Below are positions 50,121-58,411 of a stretch of 64,000 nt of DNA, piece after piece. Positions within the stretch are counted from its first letter, which is position 1; every line of letters begins with the position of its first letter. The notes below the pieces were generated by a model that had not been told where the DNA came from, did not search any database, and saw only the letters and a list, made by a program, of their open reading frames with translations. Both the position numbers and the translations under genes were made by a program. The DNA is from Pseudomonas moraviensis (GTDB lineage Bacteria > Pseudomonadota > Gammaproteobacteria > Pseudomonadales > Pseudomonadaceae), in the NCBI RefSeq assembly GCF_900105805.1, contig NZ_LT629788.1:1922001-1986000 (forward strand), read 5' to 3'.

Positions 50121-51152
50121 ATGGAAAACTCCGACATCGCGCGTCAACTCTCAACATTCAGGAAAACCATCGACAATATCGACGCCGCGCTCATCCATCT
50201 GCTCGCGGAACGGTTTCGCTGTACCGATGAGGTCGGATTGCTCAAAGCCCGATATCAGTTGCCTGCGGTAGACGAGGCCAGAGAGCAGCAGCAATACCAG
50301 CGTCTGGCAGCACTTGCTCAGGAGGCTGAGCTGGATACGGCCATCGTGCAGAGGCTGATGCAGTTGGTCATTGGCGAAGTGGTCGAGCGCCACAGGCAGA
50401 TCGCCGCCAGGCATGCCCCGACACCCCCAATAACCCCACCCCTCGGGGCTGACCCCGGCGCCACTTATCGAAGCAATCAGACAAACGAGCAGAACCGCAT
50501 GAAATGGCCAACGATCGAGCAAATTCGCAGCTTCACCGATTTACCCTATGGCTACAGTTGGGATTACCTGAAACGTGAGGAGATCAATGTCGCGACAGAT
50601 TTTTTCCGGACATGGTTTCCCTCCATTTCGGTGGGGTTGGCAAGCCCGTTTCTGGACCAGCAGTTCTACGCAGACAACGTGGTGCTCGAAGAAGATCTGG
50701 ATCGAGGCATATTTGCTACCGTCGTCCGCCAGAACGATGAGATTGTCGCTATCGCCACGTGGGAAAAAATTGACGGTGCTGACGTTATTTTCGGGCGGGT
50801 CGGCGCGGTAGCCAAACCGCACAGACAAGCCAGACTGGCCGTTGCGGCCCAGGACCTGGGAGAAAAAATCGGCACGTTCATCGGCGCGGGGCTGATCTAT
50901 GGCATGGCAACAACCCGCACGCCGTATATGCAACAAGCACTGGAGCAAGCCGGTTACAAAGCGGTAGGGATAATGCCTGGCCTGGACCGGGAAGAAACAG
51001 CACCTGGAATCGTGCGCAGGGTTTACGAAGTCATCTACGTAAAACGGCTCGCACCACACGCCGACTTTCTCATTCCTACCGGTCATAACCTTACCCCTAC
51101 AGTCGCGCGACTTTACGCAGATATATTTCAAGGTGATGACGACACGAACTGA
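50121..51152 (+). CDS. chorismate mutase (AroQ) fused to a GNAT-like domain
   Basis: The protein has 343 residues. Residues ~5-95 form an AroQ-type all-alpha chorismate mutase (FRKTIDNIDAALIHLLAERF, GLLKARYQLP, VIGEVVERHRQI). A proline-rich linker (~100-125) leads to a segment starting at Met127 (MKWPTIEQIRSFTDLPYGYS). It is like a GNAT acetyltransferase (IFATVVRQNDEIVAIATWEK, GAGLIYGMATTRTPYMQQAL, EQAGYKAVGI). The combination is not one I recognise. It may couple prephenate or salicylate-like chemistry with acylation. It forms an operon with the upstream dehydrogenase. Confidence 0.78.
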   Translation: MENSDIARQLSTFRKTIDNIDAALIHLLAERFRCTDEVGLLKARYQLPAVDEAREQQQYQRLAALAQEAELDTAIVQRLMQLVIGEVVERHRQIAARHAPTPPITPPLGADPGATYRSNQTNEQNRMKWPTIEQIRSFTDLPYGYSWDYLKREEINVATDFFRTWFPSISVGLASPFLDQQFYADNVVLEEDLDRGIFATVVRQNDEIVAIATWEKIDGADVIFGRVGAVAKPHRQARLAVAAQDLGEKIGTFIGAGLIYGMATTRTPYMQQALEQAGYKAVGIMPGLDREETAPGIVRRVYEVIYVKRLAPHADFLIPTGHNLTPTVARLYADIFQGDDDTN

Positions 51153-51385
51153 CGAGCCAGCCTAGTAGCGAACCAACCATCGAAATGCTTCTGATCAGTA
51201 ACGCTCCCGGCTCGCGCCTTTTGCATCGATCGAGGTAGCCACATTAGGTAATGAGTTCAAAAAGACTCAGCAGCGGCTAAAAGCACCTGTGGGGTTGATT
51301 AATAGATGAGAAGTGAACTGAGTGGACGCGGCTCTGGCCCCTGAGTTAGCTTTCGTAACCGTTCTAACTTTGGGGCTCCGCAATC

Positions 51386-51778
51386 ATGACTGATCGTCAG
51401 ATCATTGTTCCAGATGGCATGAGATTGATCTGCGAGCGTGCTGGTTATGCACCAGCAGTAAAGGTAGGAAAAACTCTCTACTGCGCGGGTCAGGTAGGCA
51501 GGACGCCGGAATTATCCGTTATCGAAGACCCTGAGCAGCAGTTCTTGGCTGCATGGGACAATCTCCGGGTCGTCTTGGAGGCAGGTGGCTGTAAATTTGA
51601 AGATGTCGTAGAAATGACAACTTACCACGTCAACATGCACCGTCACATGCCAATTTTCAGACGCGTAAAGGATAAAGTCTTTCCGAGAAGCACTTGCACG
51701 TGGACCTGCATTGGTGTCAGTGAGTTGGCTCGACCTGGCCTTCTCGTGGAGATCAAATGCGTCGCCGTAGAGCGATAA
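51386..51778 (+). CDS. RidA-family protein
   Basis: The 130-residue protein has the RidA/YjgF signature: YAPAVKVGKTLYCAGQVGRT, QQFLAAWDNLRVVLEAGGCK, ARPGLLVEIKCVAVER. These enzymes hydrolyse reactive enamine/imine intermediates; the Arg position in SELARPG is preserved in family style. Its own promoter is expected in the 230 bases upstream, where I see no other gene. Confidence 0.9.
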   Translation: MTDRQIIVPDGMRLICERAGYAPAVKVGKTLYCAGQVGRTPELSVIEDPEQQFLAAWDNLRVVLEAGGCKFEDVVEMTTYHVNMHRHMPIFRRVKDKVFPRSTCTWTCIGVSELARPGLLVEIKCVAVER

Positions 51779-51814
51779 AAAGCGCTGCTGTCCAGATAGC
51801 CAACGCGTACTCGC

Positions 51815-52456
51815 TCAGCCAAGCGGCTCAAAGAACGTCTCCGCCCGTTGTGGCACCGGCTTTTTATGTCTGAACATCTGCTGCCAAGCGAGCTGCGCCT
51901 GGACCTTGGCCACCGAATCCAGCACTTTCTGCGCCCAGCGATCATCCTCGGGATGCACCACGACCACCCGGAAGCCATGATCCTTGCCTTCAAGCTGGAC
52001 GCCCTCCGAATCATCGACATGCAAGTCAATATCGAACGCTGGCGGATATTTTGAAGGCGCATTCGACATCCCGTGCGCCGTCAGGGCACGGTTGTGCAGC
52101 ACGCTGTTGACCACGCCGTCGACGCGGATGCCGTACAGCGCCAACCAGCGCCTGATATAGGACGGCGTGCGCCCGGATGAGGTGTAGACCCAGATGCTGC
52201 AGTCCTGGCGGCGCAGCTCGCGGATCAGCGATCGCGTGCCCATGCGCAACGGCTCACCCAGCCAACGATGAATACAGGCGGGAAGTCGGCTTTTCTCGAC
52301 TGCGCAGTGGTGGAGCTGGCAAGCGAGCGTGTCATCGATATCGAACGAAATTCGTATGCGCTGACGCCTGAACAGCTGTGGCAGAGCGCAGCGGATGGCC
52401 TGCCCTGCCCGGCTGGCGAAGGTTCTGCATTTGGCCGATGCTGGAGCCCCGCTCAT
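51815..52456 (-). CDS. HAD-like hydrolase
   Basis: The 213-residue protein has the HAD motif I (SFDIDDTLAC, residues ~37-46). Motif II-like Thr/Ser lies in IWVYTSSGRTPSYIRRWL and acidic motif IV in DIDLHVDDSEGVQLEGKDHG. It is a soluble phosphatase-type protein whose substrate is unknown. Its ATG overlaps the TGA of the Fic-like gene by one base (TGATG), so the two are translationally coupled. The pair lies downstream of pstB on the same strand. Confidence 0.82.
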   Translation of the reverse strand: MSGAPASAKCRTFASRAGQAIRCALPQLFRRQRIRISFDIDDTLACQLHHCAVEKSRLPACIHRWLGEPLRMGTRSLIRELRRQDCSIWVYTSSGRTPSYIRRWLALYGIRVDGVVNSVLHNRALTAHGMSNAPSKYPPAFDIDLHVDDSEGVQLEGKDHGFRVVVVHPEDDRWAQKVLDSVAKVQAQLAWQQMFRHKKPVPQRAETFFEPLG

Positions 52457-53154
52457 CAATGGCCACCGTGGGAGACAGGCAGGGGCTTGTCTTTGAGAAA
52501 GAACTTCATTGGTTCGGGCGCCTGTTCTTCTAAAAATGCTGCGTATTTTTTCTTGATCTTGGGCAATTCGTACAACGCCTTGACGCCATGCTTGGCGGAG
52601 TTGCGGATGACCGAGGACGGGTTGAAATAGCCCTCGGCGTTTTCAAGCGTCAGCACGAACGGAGGCAGCCCCGCCCGCATCAGCAGGTAGCTGACAATCA
52701 GCGAGCCACTGCGGTTATTGCCTTCGATAAACAGCTGCGGCTTGCTGAGAATCCGTACGTAGACCCCCGCTGCACGCTTCCAGACCGATTCACTGCGATA
52801 CGCGCAATACCAGTTGTACAAGTCCTTGATGCCTCCCTCAACATTGTTGAAGAAGTGCGCTTCGGTGGCTGCCAGATGCTGGGCGTATTCGAGCCGGCGT
52901 GCCGGATCCCGGCCACACAGCACCGTGGCATTGATCTCCAGCATCAGGTTCAGTTGCTGCAGATCGAACAGGTCGACGCCGCGGGCAACATATTCGTCAA
53001 CCAACGCATAACCTTCAAGCACATTGTTCAGGACTTCGTCAGTGAACGGGTCTCGGGGCTCGGTGAAGTGCCGGCTGAGCTCGGCGAAACGGCTCTGCAC
53101 GTTACGCAGTGCGCGTTCAATCGCAGGCAAATCAAGACGGTGCTTGGCAGGCAT
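52456..53154 (-). CDS. Fic-like protein with a degraded active-site motif
   Basis: In this 232-residue helical protein, residues 139-151 read PQLFIEGNNRSGS. This aligns with the Fic motif HPFxxGNGRxxR, but His is Gln140, the second Gly of GNG is Asn147 and the last Arg is Ser151. The FIEGNxR core is kept. Fic enzymes transfer AMP or other groups to proteins. Loss of the catalytic His predicts no AMPylation, so this may be a binding or regulatory relative. It is coupled to a HAD gene and follows pstB by 93 bases where phoU might be expected. Confidence 0.7.
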   Translation of the reverse strand: MPAKHRLDLPAIERALRNVQSRFAELSRHFTEPRDPFTDEVLNNVLEGYALVDEYVARGVDLFDLQQLNLMLEINATVLCGRDPARRLEYAQHLAATEAHFFNNVEGGIKDLYNWYCAYRSESVWKRAAGVYVRILSKPQLFIEGNNRSGSLIVSYLLMRAGLPPFVLTLENAEGYFNPSSVIRNSAKHGVKALYELPKIKKKYAAFLEEQAPEPMKFFLKDKPLPVSHGGH

Positions 53155-53247
53155 TGGAGCTCCTTGGAAACGCTTGGTAAATGTCCGCCGGTGCCCGCCA
53201 AATCCATTTGGCTTGTGCAGGTAGGCGGCCGTGACCGGTGCTGTGAC

Positions 53248-54066
53248 TTAGCTGAACTTGCCGCTGATGTAATCGCCGGTCATCTGTTCCCGCGGATTGT
53301 CGAAGATCTGCGCCGTCGGGCCCATCTCGACCAGATAGCCCGTGCGCGTGCCCTGGGAAATATCCACCGAGAAAAACGCCGTCGTGTCAGCGACACGGAT
53401 GGCTTGCTGCATGTTGTGAGTGACCAGTGCGATGGTGTAGTCCTTCTTCAACTCGACCATCAATTCTTCGACCCGTCGGGTAGCGATCGGGTCGAGTGCC
53501 GAACAAGGCTCATCCAGCAGCAGGACTTCCGGCTCGGTGGCGATTGCCCGGGCGATACACAGGCGTTGCTGCTGGCCACCGGAGAGCGACAGGCCGCTGA
53601 CCTTGAGCTTGTCCTTGACTTCATCCCACAGCGCGGCGCCTTGCAGCGCATGCTTGACGCGATCGCCGATATCGCCCTTGTAGCGATTGAGGCGCAGACC
53701 AAACGCAACGTTGTCGAAGATGCTCATCGAAAACGGGTTTGGCTGTTGAAACACCATGCCGATGTAGCGGCGCACGACCACCGGGTCGACACCCTTGCCG
53801 TAGACGTCCTGTCCGAGGAAATGCACATGACCCTCGAAACGAAACCCCTTCACCAAGTCGTTCATCCGGTTGAGGCTACGCAGCACGGTGCTCTTGCCGC
53901 AGCCTGAGGGCCCGATGAATCCAGTGATCTTGTTTTTCTCGATCGGCACGTGACTGTCACGTACCGCCATGAAATTCCCGTAGAAAATCTTGTCCAGTTT
54001 GCAGTCCATGACTACAGGCGCCTGGGTGACAAACGGAGCGGCTATTTGCGCAGTGGATACGTTCAA
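53248..54066 (-). CDS. pstB: phosphate ABC transporter ATP-binding protein
   Basis: The 272-residue ATPase has a Walker A (GFIGPSGCGKSTVLRSLNRM), the ABC signature LSLSGGQQQRLCIARAIA and Walker B (VLLLDEPCSALDP). The switch His follows in ALVTHNMQQA. It powers phosphate import through PstC/PstA. The ordering pstS-pstC-pstA-pstB is as in other bacteria, but phoU is not adjacent. Confidence 0.95.
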   Translation of the reverse strand: MNVSTAQIAAPFVTQAPVVMDCKLDKIFYGNFMAVRDSHVPIEKNKITGFIGPSGCGKSTVLRSLNRMNDLVKGFRFEGHVHFLGQDVYGKGVDPVVVRRYIGMVFQQPNPFSMSIFDNVAFGLRLNRYKGDIGDRVKHALQGAALWDEVKDKLKVSGLSLSGGQQQRLCIARAIATEPEVLLLDEPCSALDPIATRRVEELMVELKKDYTIALVTHNMQQAIRVADTTAFFSVDISQGTRTGYLVEMGPTAQIFDNPREQMTGDYISGKFS

Positions 54067-54084
54067 AATCAGTTGCTCCCGTTC

Positions 54085-54999
54085 TTAATACTTGGGCTTG
54101 CCGAAAATACGGCTGATGATGTTCACGAACAGCACGATCATCACCAGCACCAACGAGGCCGCCCATGCGAGCTCGAGCTGGTTATCGAAAGGCATGCCGG
54201 AGAAGTTGTAGATCAGCACCGCCAGCGAGGCAGTCGGGTTCATGACGTCGAGATTGCCTTGGTGGTAGATCCAGTAATTGCTGAACAGCGCGGTAAACAA
54301 CAGCGGTGCCGTCTCGCCTGCGGCACGCGCCACGGCGAGCATCACGCCAGTCAGGATCGCCGGCATGCCGGTCGGCAAGATGATTTTCCAGATCACCTGC
54401 GAGCGAGTGCAGCCCATGCCATAAGCGGCATCCTTCATGATCTTGGGCACCATCCGCATCGATTCTTCCGCGGTCAGCACGACGATCGGCAGCATCAGGA
54501 CCGCCAGTGCCACGCCACCGGCCGGTGCCGAGTACGTGCCGGTTGTCATCACCACCAGGGCATAGGCGAACACCCCTGCCAGGATCGACGGCAGGCCCGT
54601 GAGCATTTTGGCGGCGAAACGCGCGGCGTTGCCCAGTTTGCTGTCCGGCCCCAGCTCAGCCAGGAAGATCGCCGCCATGATCCCGACCGGCACCGCGATC
54701 GCTGCCGCGATACCGACCATTACAAAGGTACCTGCCATCGCGTTGCCAAAACCGCCGCCCATCTCGAAGCCAGTCGGTGGCAGTTCGGTGAAGACTTCCA
54801 GGTTCAGGCGCGCGCCACCACGAGTGATCAGCATGTAGAGCACGGAAATCAGCGGCACGCTGGCCAGCAGAGCACCTGCCCAGACCAGGGTGGTCAGGAT
54901 CAGGCTGCGCAGCGCGCGGCCTTCGAACCTGCGTTGTAAGCTGGGCAGGGCGCCTGTTGGTGCCGTCAAATCTGTTGCTGCGGTCAGATCAGTCATCAC
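54085..54999 (-). CDS. pstA: phosphate ABC transporter permease PstA
   Basis: This 304-residue membrane protein has six helices and the EAA-type loop (AAYGMGCTRSQVIWKIILPT, then GMPAILTGVML). The start overlaps the pstC stop by four bases. It is of normal E. coli-like length, unlike the long PstA found in another Pseudomonas Pst system. Confidence 0.93.
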   Translation of the reverse strand: MMTDLTAATDLTAPTGALPSLQRRFEGRALRSLILTTLVWAGALLASVPLISVLYMLITRGGARLNLEVFTELPPTGFEMGGGFGNAMAGTFVMVGIAAAIAVPVGIMAAIFLAELGPDSKLGNAARFAAKMLTGLPSILAGVFAYALVVMTTGTYSAPAGGVALAVLMLPIVVLTAEESMRMVPKIMKDAAYGMGCTRSQVIWKIILPTGMPAILTGVMLAVARAAGETAPLLFTALFSNYWIYHQGNLDVMNPTASLAVLIYNFSGMPFDNQLELAWAASLVLVMIVLFVNIISRIFGKPKY

Positions 55000-55961
55000 T
55001 TGTTACCCCGTTGGGCGTACATCATGATCATCGAACCGAAGATGTTCACGATCAGCGTAATCAGCATCAGCACCAGCGCGGCGTACATCAACACCTCGAT
55101 CTCGTTCGGCCCGGCTTCGGGGAAGTTCAGCGCCAGCAGAGCGGCAAGCGTGTTGGCGGGGGCAAACAGCGAGAGGGAAATGTTGTTGGCGTTGCCGACC
55201 AGCATCGCCAGCGCCATCGTTTCACCCAGCGCGCGCCCCAGGCCCAGCACCAGAGAACCGAATATGCCGGTGGCCGCCGAAGGCACCATCACTTTGAGAA
55301 TCGCTTCCCAATGGGTAGTGCCCATGCCGTACGCGGCCTGTTTGGTTTTCATCGGCACAGCCGTCAGCGCGTCCTGCGACACGGCGGCAATGGTCGGCAG
55401 AATCATGATCGCCAGCACCAGCGCTGCGGGCAGCAGGCCTGGACCGCTCAGGGATGTGCCGAAAAAGGGAATCCAGCCCAGTTCGCTGTTCAACCAGGTC
55501 GTCAGCGGCCGAATCGCCGGGATCACCACGTAGATCCCCCACAGGCCATAGACCACGCTGGGAATGGCTGCCAGCAGTTCGACGATGGTCCGAAACAGCG
55601 CAGCGAGCTTGGTCGGCAGGAAATCCTGGGTCAGGAAAATCGCCATGCTCACGCCGAAGAAACCGGCGATCAACAGCGCGATGAAGGCGCTGTAAAGCGT
55701 GCCCCAGATGGCCGGCAGGATGCCGTATTTGCCTTGGTTGACGTCCCACACGCTGCCCAGCAGCACATCGAAGCCGTGCTTCTCCATACCGGGAAGTGCC
55801 TTGCGTCCGACTTCGAACACCAGCGCAAATACCAGCGCAAGAATCAGCACCACGCCGATTCGCGCCAGCGCGCGAAAGGTGCGATCCACCAGGAAGTCCT
55901 TCGTCGAGGGTGGCTGGCAGGCAGAGTCGGGATTAACCGGTACGACAAAAGGTTTGTTCAT
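54996..55961 (-). CDS. pstC: phosphate ABC transporter permease PstC
   Basis: This 321-residue permease has six membrane helices. Typical parts are LYSAFIALLIAGFFGVSMAI and the coupling loop KQAAYGMGTTHWEAILKVMV. It forms the channel with PstA. The gap to pstS is 74 bases. Confidence 0.93.
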   Translation of the reverse strand: MNKPFVVPVNPDSACQPPSTKDFLVDRTFRALARIGVVLILALVFALVFEVGRKALPGMEKHGFDVLLGSVWDVNQGKYGILPAIWGTLYSAFIALLIAGFFGVSMAIFLTQDFLPTKLAALFRTIVELLAAIPSVVYGLWGIYVVIPAIRPLTTWLNSELGWIPFFGTSLSGPGLLPAALVLAIMILPTIAAVSQDALTAVPMKTKQAAYGMGTTHWEAILKVMVPSAATGIFGSLVLGLGRALGETMALAMLVGNANNISLSLFAPANTLAALLALNFPEAGPNEIEVLMYAALVLMLITLIVNIFGSMIMMYAQRGNK

Positions 55962-56035
55962 GGGCTAAGTCCGGAACAGGGGGGAAACTCTCCCGGCGTG
56001 GCGCAGACGCACACGCCGAGAGAGACCTCACGGCG

Positions 56036-57067
56036 TTACTGAATGTTGGCGGACGCTTTGCGAACCTGTTCGACGACCGATTGCGGCAACGGGATGTAGC
56101 CCATCGAATCGGCAATCTTCTGCCCCTCGGTCAGGCTGTATTCGACCATTTCACGCATGGCCTTGGCCTTGGCCGGATTGCCATTGTCCTTGCGGAAAAT
56201 CATCCAGGTATAAGAGGTGATCGGATAGGACTTGGCACCGTCCGGATCAGGCAGCCAGGCCACCAGGTTTTCCGGCATCTTCACTGCCGCCAGGGCCTCG
56301 GCACCGCTTTCGGCGTTTGGCACTACGTAATTGCCAGCCTTGTTCTGCAACTGGGCAAAGTCGACCTTGGCGAGTTTGGCGAAGCCATATTCGATGTAAC
56401 CAATCGCACCCGGCGTCTGGCGCACGGTAGCCGTTACGCCATCGTTTTTCGGCGATTTGATGAACTTGTCACTGGCCGGCCAGTTGACGGTGTTGCCCTC
56501 ACCCAGCGCCTGCTTGAACTCGGCGTTGACGGTTGCCAGGTGCTTGGTGAATACCGCAGTCGTACCGCTGGAATCTGCACGCACGACAACCGTGATCGGC
56601 GTATCGGACAGTTTCAGGTCCGGGTTGGCAGCGACGATCTGCGGATCGTTCCAGCGCGTGATCTTGCCCAGGAAAATGTTGGAATACACCTCGCGTGGCA
56701 GCTTTAGACCCTTGGGATTGCCCGGCAGGTTGTAGGCCAGCACGATTTCCCCGGCAGTCATCGGCAGCAACTGCACGCCTTCGGCGACCTTGGCGATATC
56801 TTCGTCTTTCATTGCCGAGTCACTGGCAGCGAAATCTACGGTTTTGTTCAAGAAATCCTGTACGCCCGCGCCGCTGCCCTTGGATTGGTAATCCACAGTG
56901 ACGCCATCGGATTTCTTGCTGAAATCCTTGAACCAGGTCAGGTAGATCGGTGCCGGGAAACTAGCTCCTGACCCCGTCAGGCGAACATTTTCTGCTGCAA
57001 AGGAGGCCGAGGTGGCACAAAGAGATACCGCAATGGCGAGTGCAGCAGACTTCATCGAACGTTTCAT
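56036..57067 (-). CDS. pstS: phosphate-binding periplasmic protein PstS
   Basis: The 343-residue precursor has a signal peptide (ALAIAVSLCATSASFAAENV). The phosphate-binding segments include LTGSGASFPAPIYLTWFKDF and VRADSSGTTAVFTKHLA. It captures periplasmic phosphate and delivers it to PstCAB. A Pho-box-like sequence lies about 48 bases upstream. It is divergent from a polyphosphate kinase gene. Confidence 0.95.
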   Translation of the reverse strand: MKRSMKSAALAIAVSLCATSASFAAENVRLTGSGASFPAPIYLTWFKDFSKKSDGVTVDYQSKGSGAGVQDFLNKTVDFAASDSAMKDEDIAKVAEGVQLLPMTAGEIVLAYNLPGNPKGLKLPREVYSNIFLGKITRWNDPQIVAANPDLKLSDTPITVVVRADSSGTTAVFTKHLATVNAEFKQALGEGNTVNWPASDKFIKSPKNDGVTATVRQTPGAIGYIEYGFAKLAKVDFAQLQNKAGNYVVPNAESGAEALAAVKMPENLVAWLPDPDGAKSYPITSYTWMIFRKDNGNPAKAKAMREMVEYSLTEGQKIADSMGYIPLPQSVVEQVRKASANIQ

Positions 57068-57114
57068 TAAATGACACCTAGTGATTACGGGCTCCCGAAC
57101 TCTGCAGCAGTTTT

Positions 57115-57132
57115 GTGACGTTTTCATGAAAG
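57115..57132 (-). promoter_or_regulatory. candidate Pho box for pstS
   Basis: On the minus strand the sequence CTTTCATGAAAACGTCAC resembles the Pho box layout (CTGTCAT-N4-CTGTCAY), with mismatches in one position of the first and two of the second half. It is about 48 bases before the pstS start. Confidence 0.5.
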
Positions 57133-57181
57133 CGAGGTGGCAAACGGTACCCTCCTGCCCTCACCGCAGCGGCGCACATGG

Positions 57182-57199
57182 ATGTAATGGGTTCGTAAC
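57182..57199 (+). promoter_or_regulatory. candidate Pho box for the polyphosphate kinase gene
   Basis: ATGTAATGGGTTCGTAAC resembles a Pho box with T/A-tolerant repeats, about 45 bases before the ppk2 ATG. It is weaker than the pstS candidate. Confidence 0.35.
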
Positions 57200-57244
57200 A
57201 AAATGTGCCTAACACTTTGCCATCCTCAGCCGCGAGCCCCTGCC

Positions 57245-58162
57245 ATGTTCCCCACAGACGACACGCTAATACAGCGCATCCACCGTGAGCTGCTTGATCA
57301 CAGTGACGAAGAGCTGGAACTTGAATTATCCGAAGACGGCCATGACCTCAACGCATTGTTCGATGAGCATGTGCAAGAGGATCCCGAGAAGGATGCGCGA
57401 AGGACTTACTTCAGCGAACTGTTCCGCCTGCAAGGCGAACTGGTAAAGCTGCAGAGCTGGGTGGTCAAGACGGGCCACAAAGTCGTGATCCTGTTCGAGG
57501 GACGGGACGCCGCTGGTAAAGGCGGTGTCATCAAACGCATCACCCAACGCCTGAATCCCAGGGTCTGCAGGGTCGCCGCCCTACCCGCCCCCAACGACCG
57601 CGAACGCACTCAGTGGTACTTCCAGCGCTACGTCTCGCACCTGCCGGCGGCGGGTGAAATCGTGTTGTTCGACCGTAGCTGGTACAACCGCGCGGGTGTG
57701 GAACAAGTGATGGGGTTCTGCAATGAATACCAGTACGAGGAATTCTTTCGTACGGTGCCGGAATTCGAACGCATGCTCGCCCGCTCCGGCATCCAGCTGA
57801 TCAAATACTGGTTCTCCATTTCCGACCAGGAACAGCATCTGCGCTTTCTCAGTCGCATCCATGATCCGCTCAAGCAGTGGAAACTCAGCCCCATGGATCT
57901 GGAGTCCCGCAGGCGTTGGGAAGCCTATACCAAGGCCAAGGAAATCATGCTTGAACGCACGCACATCGCCGAAGCGCCGTGGTGGGTGGTACAAGCTGAC
58001 GATAAAAAGAAAGCCCGGCTCAACTGCATCCATCACCTGCTCGGGCAGATGCCGTACGAAGAGGTGGAAATGCCGGTAATCGAACTGCCGCAACGCGTCA
58101 GGCAGGAAGACTATTCGCGCATTCCCACACCCCCGGAACTCATCGTGCCTCAGGTCTATTAG
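57245..58162 (+). CDS. ppk2: polyphosphate kinase 2
   Basis: The 305-residue PPK2 starts at ATG 57245; earlier in-frame codons at 57203 lack support. The lid and P-loop motifs include FEGRDAAGKGGVIKRITQRL (Walker A near residue 84) and LFDRSWYNRAGVEQVMGF (Walker B near 141). WKLSPMDLESRRRWEAYTKA closes the conserved region. PPK2 uses polyphosphate to phosphorylate nucleotides. Its position opposite pstS links phosphate uptake with polyphosphate use. A terminator follows. Confidence 0.93.
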   Translation: MFPTDDTLIQRIHRELLDHSDEELELELSEDGHDLNALFDEHVQEDPEKDARRTYFSELFRLQGELVKLQSWVVKTGHKVVILFEGRDAAGKGGVIKRITQRLNPRVCRVAALPAPNDRERTQWYFQRYVSHLPAAGEIVLFDRSWYNRAGVEQVMGFCNEYQYEEFFRTVPEFERMLARSGIQLIKYWFSISDQEQHLRFLSRIHDPLKQWKLSPMDLESRRRWEAYTKAKEIMLERTHIAEAPWWVVQADDKKKARLNCIHHLLGQMPYEEVEMPVIELPQRVRQEDYSRIPTPPELIVPQVY

Positions 58163-58187
58163 GCCTGGCCCAAACGAGCACTTGGAA

Positions 58188-58223
58188 CGACAAAGCCCCG
58201 GTTATTCGGGGCTTTGTCGTTTC
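58188..58223 (+). terminator. rho-independent terminator
   Basis: The stem CGACAAAGCCCCG/CGGGGCTTTGTCG with loop GTTATT is followed by TTT. It is nearly the same as the terminator after tRNA-Ser. Confidence 0.88.
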
Positions 58224-58411
58224 CGGGATCGGAAAAGCGAATCTTCCCGTGCCGCCGGTGTCCCTACTCCCTGATCGCGAGCAGTCGCTCGTCAGGCTCA
58301 CGTTGCAAAAACGCTACTTTCCCTCAACCTTAATGGCCCTCAACCGGAAATGGCGTTAGCATTTAAACCATTCGGCTGAACAAGCCTGTTTATTCAGATC
58401 AGGGTCGCATT

